Below, one piece after another: positions 41,525-50,688 of a stretch of 56,263 nucleotides of DNA. The notes under the pieces are model-generated. The model searched no databases. It was not told the DNA's origin and saw nothing but the letters and a program-made list of their open reading frames with translations. The stretch lies in the NCBI GenBank assembly GCA_017962175.1, contig JAGCVU010000137.1, positions 1-56,263 of the forward strand. Direction: 5' to 3'. Within the stretch, counting starts at the first letter, position 1, and each line of letters opens with the position of its first letter. Position numbers and translations under genes: made by a program. This DNA comes from Bacteroidales bacterium (lineage in GTDB: Bacteria > Bacteroidota > Bacteroidia > Bacteroidales > UBA3824).

Positions 41525-41697
41525 TTTTTGCCGCCATTTTTTACAAAAATAATAATTAGTTTACATTAAACCACTATATCTATAATAATCAGATATTTAC
41601 AACAATCAGCATTTATACTCATTAATTTAGCGGTTTGATAACAATAAAGAGGTTAAAAAAATTTACTTTTGCCATTAAAAAATAAACAAACAACGAC

Positions 41698-42228
41698 ATG
41701 TCATTATTTCCCAAAAGCACCAAGCACCAAAAGAAATCGGGCGCAAGATGGTTTATCTACGGCATCATTTTGCTCGGCATAGTAGGCATTTTTACACCCA
41801 AATTGCTGATTAGCAAGGCAACAAAAATAATTGAAACCACACTCAAAGGCGACACCGCCGACACTCTGCCATCGTCAGAAATTTTTGTGGCAAACAACTA
41901 TCTGCTCACTGCCCGCTATTTTCCGGGATTCGACGCCAAAGGCGCTACTGGTCAGAAAATGATTATGGACTACTATTTTCCTCTTTTCAAAAAAGACTAC
42001 GACCAACTTAAATTCGCCTGCGTAGACAATGCCATCAGCCAGCTCACTAGCCAAGGCGTTGATAAGGACTCCGCACGCATTCAAGCTCTTGAATCATCGT
42101 GGCGACAATATCCCGACACAGCTGCACTAAGAATATTCCGCAGTCGTTGGGACACTTACCACAAAAATTTTATCAAGTCGCTTCCCGATGGTTACTACAG
42201 GTTTGTAGATGCCGATCACATTAGGTAA
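41698..42228 (+). CDS. Single-span membrane protein, function unknown
   Basis: 176 residues. A basic N-terminus (KSTKHQKKSGAR) and one membrane span (18-36) put the remaining 140 residues in the periplasm. That part is helical and rich in Asp, Lys, Tyr and Trp ('SARIQALESSWRQYPD', 'FRSRWDTYHKNFIKSLPDGYY'). No known motif. A -7 box TACTTTTG lies at 41664-41671. It precedes the DUF3078 gene by 27 bp, so they are probably one operon. Confidence 0.65.
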   Translation: MSLFPKSTKHQKKSGARWFIYGIILLGIVGIFTPKLLISKATKIIETTLKGDTADTLPSSEIFVANNYLLTARYFPGFDAKGATGQKMIMDYYFPLFKKDYDQLKFACVDNAISQLTSQGVDKDSARIQALESSWRQYPDTAALRIFRSRWDTYHKNFIKSLPDGYYRFVDADHIR

Positions 42229-42255
42229 ATAATCAATTCTAAAAACTAAATCAAT

Positions 42256-43233
42256 ATGAAACATTTAATATTATCATTAGCAGCTGCGGTTCTTACCATT
42301 CCTGCATTGGCACAGACCGACGAAGTGGCTAAAGATGTTGCCACTCTTGCAAAAGAATCAAAACAAACTGCCGACGTAGACAGCGGCAAAGTATGGAAAT
42401 TTAGCGGTATGCTATCACTCACCGCATCGCAAACCGCCCTTGTAAACTGGGCTCCCGGCGGTGATCAGCAGATTGGCATCAACGGATTTGCCAACTTCAA
42501 CGCCAATTACTCTAAGGGCAAACATTCGTGGCAAAATGCCATTACTGCTCAATACGGTACTCTCCGTCTTATCGACGAATACGATGAATTCCGCAAAAAC
42601 GACGACAAACTTCAATTCGCATCTAAATACGGTTATCAAGCAGCCAAGAAACTTTACTACTCTGCTATTTTCGACTACAAGAGCCAGTTTGACAAAGGCT
42701 GGACCTACGAAAAAGTAAAAGAAGTAAACGCCGATGGTGTTGAAGAAGAAGTAGAACAAGCCACCCTCAATTCTGAATGTTGGTCGCCGCTTTACTTAAC
42801 CTACACCGTGGGTCTCGACTATCAGGTATGCGACAACTTTATGTTCTACCTTTCTCCCTTCTGCGGTAAAACAACTGTAGTGCTCAACGATTTCCTATCA
42901 GAACAAGCCGCTTTTGGTGTTGACACTTGCAAACATGCTCGTTCTGAGTTTGGTTGGTACTTTAAACTCGATGCCAAATACAACATTGCCAAAAACATCT
43001 CATTTGGCACCAACCTCGTACTCTTCAACTCTTACAAAGACGGTTTTATGGACGAGATTGATGTTGACTGGAACGTTATCATTGCAATGCAAATCAACAA
43101 ATGGCTATCATTCAACATCACATCAGAACTTGTATACGACGAGGACGTAAAAGTAGTTAAAGACGACCGCGAATACTTCTCGCTCACTCAGTTTAAGAAT
43201 GTTACAGGTTTAGGACTAACATTTAAATTCTAA
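42256..43233 (+). CDS. DUF3078 outer-membrane protein
   Basis: 325 residues with a signal peptide (MKHLILSLAAAVLTIPALAQ). The family hallmark 'LTASQTALVNWAPGGDQQIG' spans residues about 55-74. It continues with paired amphipathic strands ('NFNANYSKGKHSWQNAI', 'WYFKLDAKYNIAKNI') and ends in 'GLGLTFKF', a beta-barrel terminus. DUF3078 proteins are Bacteroidota outer-membrane barrels of unknown cargo. A bidirectional terminator follows. Confidence 0.82.
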   Translation: MKHLILSLAAAVLTIPALAQTDEVAKDVATLAKESKQTADVDSGKVWKFSGMLSLTASQTALVNWAPGGDQQIGINGFANFNANYSKGKHSWQNAITAQYGTLRLIDEYDEFRKNDDKLQFASKYGYQAAKKLYYSAIFDYKSQFDKGWTYEKVKEVNADGVEEEVEQATLNSECWSPLYLTYTVGLDYQVCDNFMFYLSPFCGKTTVVLNDFLSEQAAFGVDTCKHARSEFGWYFKLDAKYNIAKNISFGTNLVLFNSYKDGFMDEIDVDWNVIIAMQINKWLSFNITSELVYDEDVKVVKDDREYFSLTQFKNVTGLGLTFKF

Positions 43234-43249
43234 CAGCGAAAAAGATTAT

Positions 43250-43288
43250 AAAAAAAACGATGGCTAAAATTTAGCCATCGTTTTTTTT
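43250..43288. terminator. Bidirectional terminator
   Basis: Stem AAACGATGGCTAA/TTAGCCATCGTTT (43255-43267, 43271-43283) with A-run and T-run, between the DUF3078 gene and convergent galE. Confidence 0.92.
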
Positions 43289-44306
43289 ATTTTGAAATAT
43301 GCTGTTGCCATTTCCAAGCGTTGAGTAGAGTCTCTTCAATCGGCACTTTGGCTTTCCAACCAAGTTCGTTGTTGGCGAGCGAAGTATCAGCCCAAACCTT
43401 TTCGATGTCACCGGCACGTCGTCCAACGATTTTGTAATTGAGTTTTACGCCGGTAGCCTTTTCAAATGCATTGATAAGTTCCAAAACTGTAAGTCCGCGA
43501 CCTGTGCCAATGTTGAAAAATTCAAGACGTCCCTTCTGCTTACCCTCTTCCATGCGGTTGATGGCTGCTATATGAGCGTTGGCAAGGTCAATAATATCGA
43601 TATAGTCGCGAATAGGTGTGCCGTCGGGAGTATCGTAGTCGTTGCCAAACACGCTAAGGCACTCACGTATGCCGGCAGCAGTTTGAGTGATATAAGGTAT
43701 CAAGTTGGCAGGTACGCCGATGGGCAATTCTCCTATCAACGACGACGGATGTGCACCAATAGGATTAAAATATCTCAATGCTATGGCGTTGATACTTGGA
43801 GTTACAGCCACAAAATCGTGAATAATCTCCTCGTTGATTTGCTTGGTGTTGCCATAAGGCGAAAGTGCAGGTTGAATTGGAGAGTTTTCGGTAACGGGAA
43901 GTTTCTTGGGTTGTCCGTACACAGTGCACGACGATGAGAACACCAAGTTTTTGATACCGAACTCTTTCATAGCCTCAAGCACATTGATAAGTCCGTTGAT
44001 ATTGTTGCGGTAGTATTTCAATGGCTTTTCTACCGATTCGCCCACAGCCTTGCTGGCAGCAAAGTGAATCACCGACTCAATGCCCGGATGCTGCTTGAGA
44101 AAATCAAAAAGTTCTTTCTTTTCCGACACATCCACCTTGCCAAAAACAGGCTTAACACCTGTAATTTTGGCAATATTGTCGATAACATCGGGGTTAGAGT
44201 TGCTCAGATTATCTACAATAAATACCTCGTAACCTTTTTGTTGCAATTCTACTACGGTATGCGAGCCAATAAATCCGGCACCGCCGGTAACCATTATTTT
44301 CTTCAT
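43287..44306 (-). CDS. galE: UDP-glucose 4-epimerase
   Basis: 339 residues, the usual GalE length. NAD-binding 'GGAGFIGSH' at 8-16; catalytic Ser/Tyr/Lys with 'SSSCTVYG' near 124-131 and Y151/K155 in 'SPYGNTKQ'; 'ALRYFNPIGAHPS' in the substrate region. It interconverts UDP-glucose and UDP-galactose, supplying galactose for envelope glycans. A TAAATTTG -7 box lies on the minus strand at 44332-44339, close to the divergent HU-SPOR promoter. Confidence 0.96.
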   Translation of the reverse strand: MKKIMVTGGAGFIGSHTVVELQQKGYEVFIVDNLSNSNPDVIDNIAKITGVKPVFGKVDVSEKKELFDFLKQHPGIESVIHFAASKAVGESVEKPLKYYRNNINGLINVLEAMKEFGIKNLVFSSSCTVYGQPKKLPVTENSPIQPALSPYGNTKQINEEIIHDFVAVTPSINAIALRYFNPIGAHPSSLIGELPIGVPANLIPYITQTAAGIRECLSVFGNDYDTPDGTPIRDYIDIIDLANAHIAAINRMEEGKQKGRLEFFNIGTGRGLTVLELINAFEKATGVKLNYKIVGRRAGDIEKVWADTSLANNELGWKAKVPIEETLLNAWKWQQHISK

Positions 44307-44378
44307 AAGTAATATCGTTTATTTCAGATGTCAAATTTACAAAAATTACGAAGACAGATAAAAAAAACAAAAAAAAAG

Positions 44379-44407
44379 TTTGATATAATTAAAATTTAGT
44401 ATATTTG
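44379..44407 (+). promoter_or_regulatory. Promoter of the HU-SPOR gene
   Basis: TTTG (44379-44382), 17-bp spacer, TATATTTG (44400-44407), 55 bp before the ATG. Confidence 0.6.
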
Positions 44408-44462
44408 CAAATGAAGATTTCAACCAACAAGCAACAAGCAAGTAAAAGAAACTGCAGCAATT

Positions 44463-45524
44463 ATGACAAACCTTACAGAATTATTCAAAGAAATACTACT
44501 CACAAATGATAGTATAACCATACCCGGGTTCGGCACATTAGAAACACAATACCAACCCGCCCAATTAGACGAAAAAACCGGCACAATCTATCCTCCGGCA
44601 AAAATCGTCAAACTCGACACCGGCAAAACCACCGACAAAGAAAACGCGCTCGAAACCTACATTATGCAAACTCAGCCAGTTAACCAAACAACAGCACGTT
44701 TGCAAATCGAGCAACTTGTAAAAGATATCAAAGAAAAACTCGACAAGAACGAAACCATAACGCTCGACGAGGTGGGAATCATTGCCAAAGACGAAAGCGG
44801 TGCCACCATCATCAAGGCTGTACCCAACAATCTTATGATCGACAACTACGGCATGGATCCCGTGGAAGTAGAGGCTGCAAAAGCTGCTGCCCGTACATCA
44901 AAAGGCAAAACAGTAAAAACCACCACTACTACCACCAAGACCACAACAGTAAAAACATCTTCATTATCATCGTCGGTTCGCGACACCAAACCCGCCGAAT
45001 CGGAAGAAAAAGAGACAAAAAAGAAAAGTGGAGTGCTCAAATGGCTTCTCATTCTTTTGCCAATTGTTGCACTTATCACACTTTATATATTATATATGGA
45101 ACCGGTCAACAATTGGGTTGCAGGATTGTTTGCATCAAAACCAAAAGCCGACACCACACAAACTGTGGCTCCAGCACCGCAAGACACTGCAAAACCCAAA
45201 AATACCGTTCCCGATTTAGGCGAAACCGAAGTAGTAGACGACCCAGAAACCAAAATGCTCTTAGATGCCGGATTCTCTACCACACCTTTAAATATAGGTA
45301 GTAATTTTAAAAAATATTACCTCATTGCAGGAAGTTTCACCACAATCAAAAACGCTCAGAAACGTCAACGCGAACTTCCCGGTTCTAAAATCCTAACAGT
45401 AGGCGATCAACATCGTGTTTATGTAGGTTCAAGCGACAAAGCCGACGACATACTTAAACAATACAACGATTTGAAGAAAAAACAGCCCGGCTTGGAAGTT
45501 TGGCTTCTTAAAAACGCAAAATAA
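44463..45524 (+). CDS. HU-like and SPOR domain membrane protein
   Basis: 353 residues. Residues 1-120 form two HU-like (CCDC81-type) halves: 'SITIPGFGTLETQYQPA' mirrors the HU body and 'NETITLDEVGIIAKDESG' repeats it. Then a low-complexity Thr/Lys linker (145-190), one membrane span (191-212), a Pro-rich periplasmic linker and a SPOR domain (283-353, 'KKYYLIAGSFTTIKNAQKR' to 'VYVGSSDKADDILK'). SPOR domains bind glycan-stripped peptidoglycan at the division septum. With the HU part in the cytoplasm, the protein could tie DNA to the septal wall; DNA binding is not proven, since some HU-like domains bind proteins. Confidence 0.88.
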   Translation: MTNLTELFKEILLTNDSITIPGFGTLETQYQPAQLDEKTGTIYPPAKIVKLDTGKTTDKENALETYIMQTQPVNQTTARLQIEQLVKDIKEKLDKNETITLDEVGIIAKDESGATIIKAVPNNLMIDNYGMDPVEVEAAKAAARTSKGKTVKTTTTTTKTTTVKTSSLSSSVRDTKPAESEEKETKKKSGVLKWLLILLPIVALITLYILYMEPVNNWVAGLFASKPKADTTQTVAPAPQDTAKPKNTVPDLGETEVVDDPETKMLLDAGFSTTPLNIGSNFKKYYLIAGSFTTIKNAQKRQRELPGSKILTVGDQHRVYVGSSDKADDILKQYNDLKKKQPGLEVWLLKNAK

Positions 45525-45555
45525 AAAATTTGCATTTACATAAAAAATCATACTG

Positions 45556-45590
45556 CTACCGCCGTCAAATGACGACGGTAGTTTTTTTTT
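45556..45590 (+). terminator. Intrinsic terminator
   Basis: Stem CTACCGCCGTC/GACGACGGTAG (45556-45566, 45571-45581; one mismatch), loop AAAT, then nine T's. Confidence 0.9.
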
Positions 45591-45661
45591 ACCCTATCAA
45601 AATGTCAAACTACAATTTTTTTAGAACCCCTAATTTTGTTTTAATAAAAAAAAGCCATAAA

Positions 45662-45689
45662 TTTGCGCAAATTACCGATTGTATATTTG
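45662..45689 (+). promoter_or_regulatory. Promoter of the polyene-like cluster, part 1
   Basis: TTTG (45662-45665), 16-bp spacer, TATATTTG (45682-45689), 20 bp before the oxidoreductase ATG. Confidence 0.55.
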
Positions 45690-45709
45690 TCGGGAACATA
45701 AAAAAGTAA

Positions 45710-47212
45710 ATGGCAAAATTAGCAATTATAGGCGGAGGCATATCCGGATTGGCAGCAGGCATATACGCCCAACTCAACGGCATCGAAAGCGAGATTTTTG
45801 AGTCGCACACCGTTGTGGGCGGACAATGCACTTCGTGGAAACGCAAAGGATACCACATCGACAATTGCGTACACTGGATGACAGGCACTTCGCCAAAGAA
45901 AGAAATATATAAAGTGTGGCAAGAGGTTGGAGTAATTCAAGACCCCAACAAAGACATCATCCGCCACGACTATTTTCTTCAAGTTGACATCGACGGCGTG
46001 AAGGCTCACGTTTGGCGCGACCTCGAAAAAATGCGTCAGGAACTTCTCTCCATCGCACCCGAAGACACCAAAGAAATCAACATCTTCATAAAGTTGATAA
46101 AAAAATTTCAGGCAATAGAACTACCCTCCAAGTTACCCCAAGAACAAATGGGTTTTGGACAAAATATGAAATTGCTTTTTAAAATGATGAAAGCAATTCC
46201 CGCATTTGCCAAATACAAAAAACTCACCTTGGAGGAATACGCCCAAAGGTTCAAAAGTCCTATCATTCACCAAATTATATACAACTACGTTCCCAAGCAG
46301 TTTTATGTAATTTCGGCATTCTACATGTATGCCATGTTTTCGATGGGCAACGCTGATTTGCCGTTTGGTGGTTCAGATGCCATTACCGACAGAATGAGAG
46401 ACAAATACCTTAGTCTCGGCGGTAAAATTTCAGCAAAGAAAAAGGCTCTCAACGCCGAAATCAACGACAAAAAAATCACAAAAATCAATTTTGCCGACGG
46501 TACTTCAATAGAGCCCGAATATGTGATTATTGCCACCGACCTTAAAGTTGCGTTTAATATAATTGGTCACAACTATATGGACGACAACCTAAAAAAGGCA
46601 TTCAACAATACCACCACACACCCGGTGTTTAGCAATATAACCATCTATTTTGCAGTGGATTGCCCCACCAACGACATTCCCACTATGGAAATATTCAACT
46701 GCGAACCATACACAATAGTAGGTCGTGAACATAAGGTGGTGATTGTAAACAACTACGCCGATCAACCAAACTTTGCACCCGAAGGCAAAGGCATTATTCA
46801 GATACTCATGGTGCAGCACGACGACGAATACCAATATTGGGAAGACCTCTACAACGACCCTGAGGCATACAAAGCCGAAAAACTGCGCATAGCATCTGAA
46901 ATACAGCAACGTTTGGAAAAACATTACCCACAATATCAAGGCAAACTATCGTTGGTAGAAATTTGCACTCCAAAAAGTTTCAACAGATATTTGGGTTCGT
47001 ACAAAGGTTCGTACATGGGTTTTATACAAACACCCTACGCACCCAAACTCGTTCACCACGGCAATGTTGACGGTATCGACAATCTTTGTCTTGCCGGTCA
47101 ATGGTTGCAAACTCCCGGTGGACTGCCCAACGCTCTCGTTACAGGCAAATTTGCCGTTCAACGACTCATCAAGCGTTTTAATTTAGCCGACCATTTTCGT
47201 CAAAACCTCTAA
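45710..47212 (+). CDS. CrtI/RetSat-like FAD-dependent oxidoreductase 1
   Basis: 500 residues. The FAD-binding Rossmann motif 'IIGGGISGLAAGIYA' is at 5-19, followed by the acidic end of strand two (E29-x-F-E) and 'VGGQCTSW' with the pattern of phytoene desaturases and retinol saturases. The C-terminal 'NLCLAGQWLQTPGGLPNALVTG' region contacts FAD in this family. Such enzymes desaturate, saturate or isomerise long polyenes at the membrane. It is the first gene of the cluster; the acyltransferase starts 12 bp on. The substrate is presumably the cluster's acyl product, by inference. Confidence 0.82.
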   Translation: MAKLAIIGGGISGLAAGIYAQLNGIESEIFESHTVVGGQCTSWKRKGYHIDNCVHWMTGTSPKKEIYKVWQEVGVIQDPNKDIIRHDYFLQVDIDGVKAHVWRDLEKMRQELLSIAPEDTKEINIFIKLIKKFQAIELPSKLPQEQMGFGQNMKLLFKMMKAIPAFAKYKKLTLEEYAQRFKSPIIHQIIYNYVPKQFYVISAFYMYAMFSMGNADLPFGGSDAITDRMRDKYLSLGGKISAKKKALNAEINDKKITKINFADGTSIEPEYVIIATDLKVAFNIIGHNYMDDNLKKAFNNTTTHPVFSNITIYFAVDCPTNDIPTMEIFNCEPYTIVGREHKVVIVNNYADQPNFAPEGKGIIQILMVQHDDEYQYWEDLYNDPEAYKAEKLRIASEIQQRLEKHYPQYQGKLSLVEICTPKSFNRYLGSYKGSYMGFIQTPYAPKLVHHGNVDGIDNLCLAGQWLQTPGGLPNALVTGKFAVQRLIKRFNLADHFRQNL

Positions 47213-47224
47213 ACCCGATATCGT

Positions 47225-48640
47225 ATGCTGAAGAAAAAAAAGAGAAGCCTTTTGGGAGAAGCCTTTTTCAGGATAATGCGAAATTATCTGCGGGTATTAC
47301 ACAACAATGTGTATTACAAGCATATATACGTATTGGGTAGAGAGAATATACCCGAAAAAGGCACACCATTAATAATAGCATCAAACCACCAAAACGCCCT
47401 CAACGACGCTCTTGGTGTTGAATTTGCTTTCCGCGACCGCATTGTAAGCATTTTTACACGTGCCGACGCATTCAACCGTCCGTTTCTCGGCAAATTGTTG
47501 CGCAGTATCTACCTGCTGCCGGCGTTCCGCATTGATTTCGACGGAATGGACGCATTAAAAAACAACTACGATATTTTTGCCGAAGCCGGCGAAAGAATAC
47601 TCTCCGGTGGCACTGTACTGATATTTCCCGAAGCCCTCAACCAAGACAAACGTTGGCTCGGCGAATTTTCGATGGGATACCTGCGTATGGCGTTTGATGC
47701 AGTGAAAAAATCTGAATTTAAAACCGACATCGTAATCCTGCCCATCTGCAACCACTACAGCAACTATTTCAAATTCCGCGAGGATATGATGATAGTGTGC
47801 GGCAAACCCATTTCGCTAATGCCTTATTACGAACTCTTCCAAACCAAACCACGCACTGTTCAGCGCACAGTAAACAATTTGGTAAGAGAGCAAATATCAT
47901 CGATGATGCTCAACATCACCGACTTAGACAATTACGAATCTATCGACCACATACGCGAAACATACGGCAAACGCTACTGCAAACTCTGCGGCGGCGACCC
48001 CACATACCTGCCCGACAAACTTGAATCCGACAAAGCCCTCTTCAAGGAACTTGAAGACGTCAAGGCGCAACAGCCCGAAGTTATCGAAGAGATATACAGC
48101 GAAGCAGCCACATTGAAAAAGAACTGTGGACGTTTCCGCATTGCCGACGATAATTTCGATATACCATTCCGCAAAGGCAGTTTTATTTTCCGACTTTTGT
48201 CGTTGATATGCTTGTTTCCTTTGTTTGTGGCAGCGTCGATACCAAATATTTTAATATTTTTGTCGCCACAACCCTTGACCAAAAAATTTAAAGCCGGCAA
48301 CGGACACATGACCATGTTTGTGGGCGGAATCCGTTTTGCCGTAGGTGCATTAATAGCCTTTCCGCTGTGCTACAGCATATTCTTCCTGCTTGAAGGATAT
48401 TTTTGGAATTGGCTATATGCCACAATACATGTGATATTATTGCCGTTTTTAGGATTGTTCGCATGGAATTATCGGCAAACATTCATCGGTTTAAAACGCG
48501 AATGGAGATATCGCATCAAATCAAAACGCAGCCAAAACAAACGTCGCGGCAAAGGACTTGCAGAAACAATTGAACTCAGAAAACGTTTATTTGATAAATT
48601 AGACAACATATTAACAAAAAATACATGGAAAAAAGAGTAG
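47225..48640 (+). CDS. PlsC-like acyltransferase with C-terminal membrane region
   Basis: 471 residues. The acyltransferase domain (about 30-240) has 'SNHQNALND' (H55 with D61; five residues between, the Bacteroidota variant of the HX4D motif) and 'IFPEALNQ' as motif III, a variant of FPEG. Residues 330-440 add two or three membrane spans. The C-terminus is very basic. It should move an acyl chain from ACP or CoA to a lipid head group, possibly anchoring the cluster's product. Its end overlaps the ketosynthase gene by 16 bp. Confidence 0.82.
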   Translation: MLKKKKRSLLGEAFFRIMRNYLRVLHNNVYYKHIYVLGRENIPEKGTPLIIASNHQNALNDALGVEFAFRDRIVSIFTRADAFNRPFLGKLLRSIYLLPAFRIDFDGMDALKNNYDIFAEAGERILSGGTVLIFPEALNQDKRWLGEFSMGYLRMAFDAVKKSEFKTDIVILPICNHYSNYFKFREDMMIVCGKPISLMPYYELFQTKPRTVQRTVNNLVREQISSMMLNITDLDNYESIDHIRETYGKRYCKLCGGDPTYLPDKLESDKALFKELEDVKAQQPEVIEEIYSEAATLKKNCGRFRIADDNFDIPFRKGSFIFRLLSLICLFPLFVAASIPNILIFLSPQPLTKKFKAGNGHMTMFVGGIRFAVGALIAFPLCYSIFFLLEGYFWNWLYATIHVILLPFLGLFAWNYRQTFIGLKREWRYRIKSKRSQNKRRGKGLAETIELRKRLFDKLDNILTKNTWKKE

Positions 48641-49845
48641 TAATCACCGGCATGGGTATTTACTCGTGCCTCGGCAAAAATCTTGACGAAGTTAAGAACT
48701 CGCTTTACAACGGCGTGTCGGGCATCGTTTTAGACCCCGAACGCAAAGAATTAGGATTCCGCTCAGGACTTACCTCGAAACTCGACGTTCCCGACCTGAA
48801 AGGACAACTATCGCGTGCTCAACGTGTTTTTATGCCCGAACAGGCTAAATACGCATACGTAGCCACTGTTGAGGCTCTCAACAATGCCAAAATAGACCAA
48901 GACTATTTAGACGCCAACAGCGTTGGTCTGCTCTATGGCAACGACTCAAGCGCAGAACCTGTCTACAAAAGCGTAGAAACAATGTTTAAAAAGAAAAACA
49001 CCACTCTGATTGGTTCAGGCGGTATTTTCCAATCTATGAACTCTACCGTAACTATGAACCTCGGTTGTATTTTCCACCTTCGTGGTATCAACCTTACCAT
49101 TTCAGGCGCTTGCGCAAGTGGTAGCCATGCAATCGGTCTTGGTTCGTTGCTTATCCGCAACGGATTGGAAGACATGGTGGTATGTGGTGGTGCTCAAGAA
49201 GTTAACCCCTACGCAGTAGGCAGTTTCGACGGTATTAGCGCATTCTCAACCCGCGAAGACGCTCCCACAAAAGCATCTCGCCCGTTCGACCGCGATCGCG
49301 ACGGACTTGTTCCCGGTGGTGGTGCTGCTACAGTTATTATCGAAGAATACGAACACGCCGTAAAACGCGGTGCAAACATCATAGCAGAAATCAAAGGCTG
49401 GGGATTCTCGTCAAACGGTGACCATATTTCATCGCCCAACGTTGCCGGTCCTGCCAAATCGTTGGAAAACTGCTTACGTCTTTCTAACGTGAATATCAAC
49501 GAGATAGGCTATATCAATGCACACGCCACTTCAACACACATCGGCGACATGAACGAAGCAAAAGCCATTTCGCAAATATTTGGTGATTGCAAACCTTACG
49601 TTACCTCTACCAAGAGCCAAACCGGTCACGAAATGTGGATGGCAGGCGCAAGCGAAATCATCTATTCAACCCTTATGATGAAAAACGATTTTGTGGCAGC
49701 CAACCTCAACTTTGAGAACCCCGACGAAGATTCGGCAAAACTCAATATCCCCGGACAGCGAGTTTCGGCACATTTTGATATGTTCCTTTCTAACTCGTTC
49801 GGCTTTGGCGGAACCAACTCTACATTGATTGTAAAGAATTTATAG
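48625..49845 (+). CDS. Beta-ketoacyl-ACP synthase (FabF-like)
   Basis: 406 residues, complete thiolase fold. Catalytic triad C163 in 'SGACASGSH', H300 in 'NAHATSTHIGD' and H335 in 'TGHEMWMAG'. It performs decarboxylative condensation of acyl-ACP with malonyl-ACP. In this cluster it resembles the active ketosynthase of aryl polyene systems, but no second, Cys-less chain-length factor is seen nearby. A housekeeping FabF is usually beside fabG/acpP, so this copy is likely specialised. A strong terminator begins 24 bp after the stop. Confidence 0.9.
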   Translation: MEKRVVITGMGIYSCLGKNLDEVKNSLYNGVSGIVLDPERKELGFRSGLTSKLDVPDLKGQLSRAQRVFMPEQAKYAYVATVEALNNAKIDQDYLDANSVGLLYGNDSSAEPVYKSVETMFKKKNTTLIGSGGIFQSMNSTVTMNLGCIFHLRGINLTISGACASGSHAIGLGSLLIRNGLEDMVVCGGAQEVNPYAVGSFDGISAFSTREDAPTKASRPFDRDRDGLVPGGGAATVIIEEYEHAVKRGANIIAEIKGWGFSSNGDHISSPNVAGPAKSLENCLRLSNVNINEIGYINAHATSTHIGDMNEAKAISQIFGDCKPYVTSTKSQTGHEMWMAGASEIIYSTLMMKNDFVAANLNFENPDEDSAKLNIPGQRVSAHFDMFLSNSFGFGGTNSTLIVKNL

Positions 49846-49868
49846 CCATATTATTCATTATCATCCCC

Positions 49869-49901
49869 CGAGGCTGACGCGATGTCAGCCTCGTTTTTTT
49901 T
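49869..49901 (+). terminator. Strong terminator inside the biosynthetic cluster
   Basis: Perfect 10-bp stem CGAGGCTGAC/GTCAGCCTCG (49869-49878, 49884-49893) followed by eight T's. It separates the ketosynthase from the ACP gene, so the cluster has two transcription units. Confidence 0.93.
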
Positions 49902-49957
49902 GTGCAAAAACACACTTTTTGAAAATATTTTTGCCTACTTAAATAATTTTTCCCAAC
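49899..49957 (+). promoter_or_regulatory. Promoter region of the polyene-like cluster, part 2
   Basis: Two overlapping options: TTTG (49899-49902), 23 bp, TATTTTTG (49926-49933); or TTTG (49930-49933), about 20 bp, then CAACTTTG. Either would start an mRNA reading into the ACP gene at 50006. Confidence 0.5.
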
Positions 49958-50005
49958 TTTGCACCTTGAAATAATTATAATATTAATAAAAAACACTCTA
50001 TAAAA

Positions 50006-50251
50006 ATGGAAAAAAACGAACTTATCGCAAAGATCAACTCTGTACTCGCTAACGAATTTGAAGTAGAAGAAACCGAAATCGCTCCCGAAAAAGAGATCAA
50101 AGCCACCCTTCAACTCGACAGCCTCAGCCTCGTAGACATGATTGCCGTTATCGAAGAAGAATTCGGCGTTGAAATCAAAGGTCAGAGTGTTGCACAGGTT
50201 AAAACATTCCAGAATCTCTACGATTTCGTATACGAAAAAACCAACGCATAA
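50006..50251 (+). CDS. Acyl carrier protein
   Basis: 81 residues, acidic, with the phosphopantetheine site S39 in 'LDSLSLVDM'. The rest is the usual four-helix pattern. The core is a little different from housekeeping AcpP (usually 'DSLDTVEL'), suggesting a cluster-specific carrier. It holds the growing chain for the ketosynthase and dehydratases. The next gene starts 2 bp after the stop. Confidence 0.92.
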   Translation: MEKNELIAKINSVLANEFEVEETEIAPEKEIKATLQLDSLSLVDMIAVIEEEFGVEIKGQSVAQVKTFQNLYDFVYEKTNA

Positions 50252-50253
50252 AT

Positions 50254-50688
50254 ATGGCCAAAACCGTTCTTTATGCGGGCGACGGAATTAAGACATTTAT
50301 TCCGCAGCGCGAGCCTATGCTCATGGTCGACAAACTGTTCTCCGTGTCGGATACCGACGTGGAGACCGGTTTAACTGTATCCGAGTCAAACATTTTTGTA
50401 GAAGACGGCGTAATATCCGAATCAGGTTTGATTGAGCACATAGCCCAAAGCGCCGCCACGTTTGCCGGATACAACGACTGGGTAAACCATCGCCCCATCG
50501 TCTTGGGATACATTGCCGAAATCAAGAAATTCGCTTTGCAAGCACCCCTTCCAAAAGTGGGCGACAGCATCGAAACTTCTATGTCGGTGATATCACAGGC
50601 TATGAACATCACGCTTATGAACGCTGAATCAAAAGTTAACGGCGTTTCAGTGGCAGTGTGCAAAATGAAAATCTTCATGGACAAATAA
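50254..50688 (+). CDS. Hotdog dehydratase-like protein without HFPG motif (ApeP-like)
   Basis: 144 residues of the FabZ hotdog fold. 'FIPQREPMLMVDKL' aligns with 'ILPHRFPFLLVDRV' of FabZ and 'LIEHIAQSAATFAG' with the central helix, keeping its Glu. The catalytic His of the HFPGxPxxPG loop is missing (VFVEDGVISESG in its place). In aryl polyene clusters a His-lacking partner (ApeP) pairs with an HFPG-bearing one (ApeI); the protein at 51153 could be that partner. Its stop overlaps the thioesterase start by one base. Confidence 0.82.
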   Translation: MAKTVLYAGDGIKTFIPQREPMLMVDKLFSVSDTDVETGLTVSESNIFVEDGVISESGLIEHIAQSAATFAGYNDWVNHRPIVLGYIAEIKKFALQAPLPKVGDSIETSMSVISQAMNITLMNAESKVNGVSVAVCKMKIFMDK

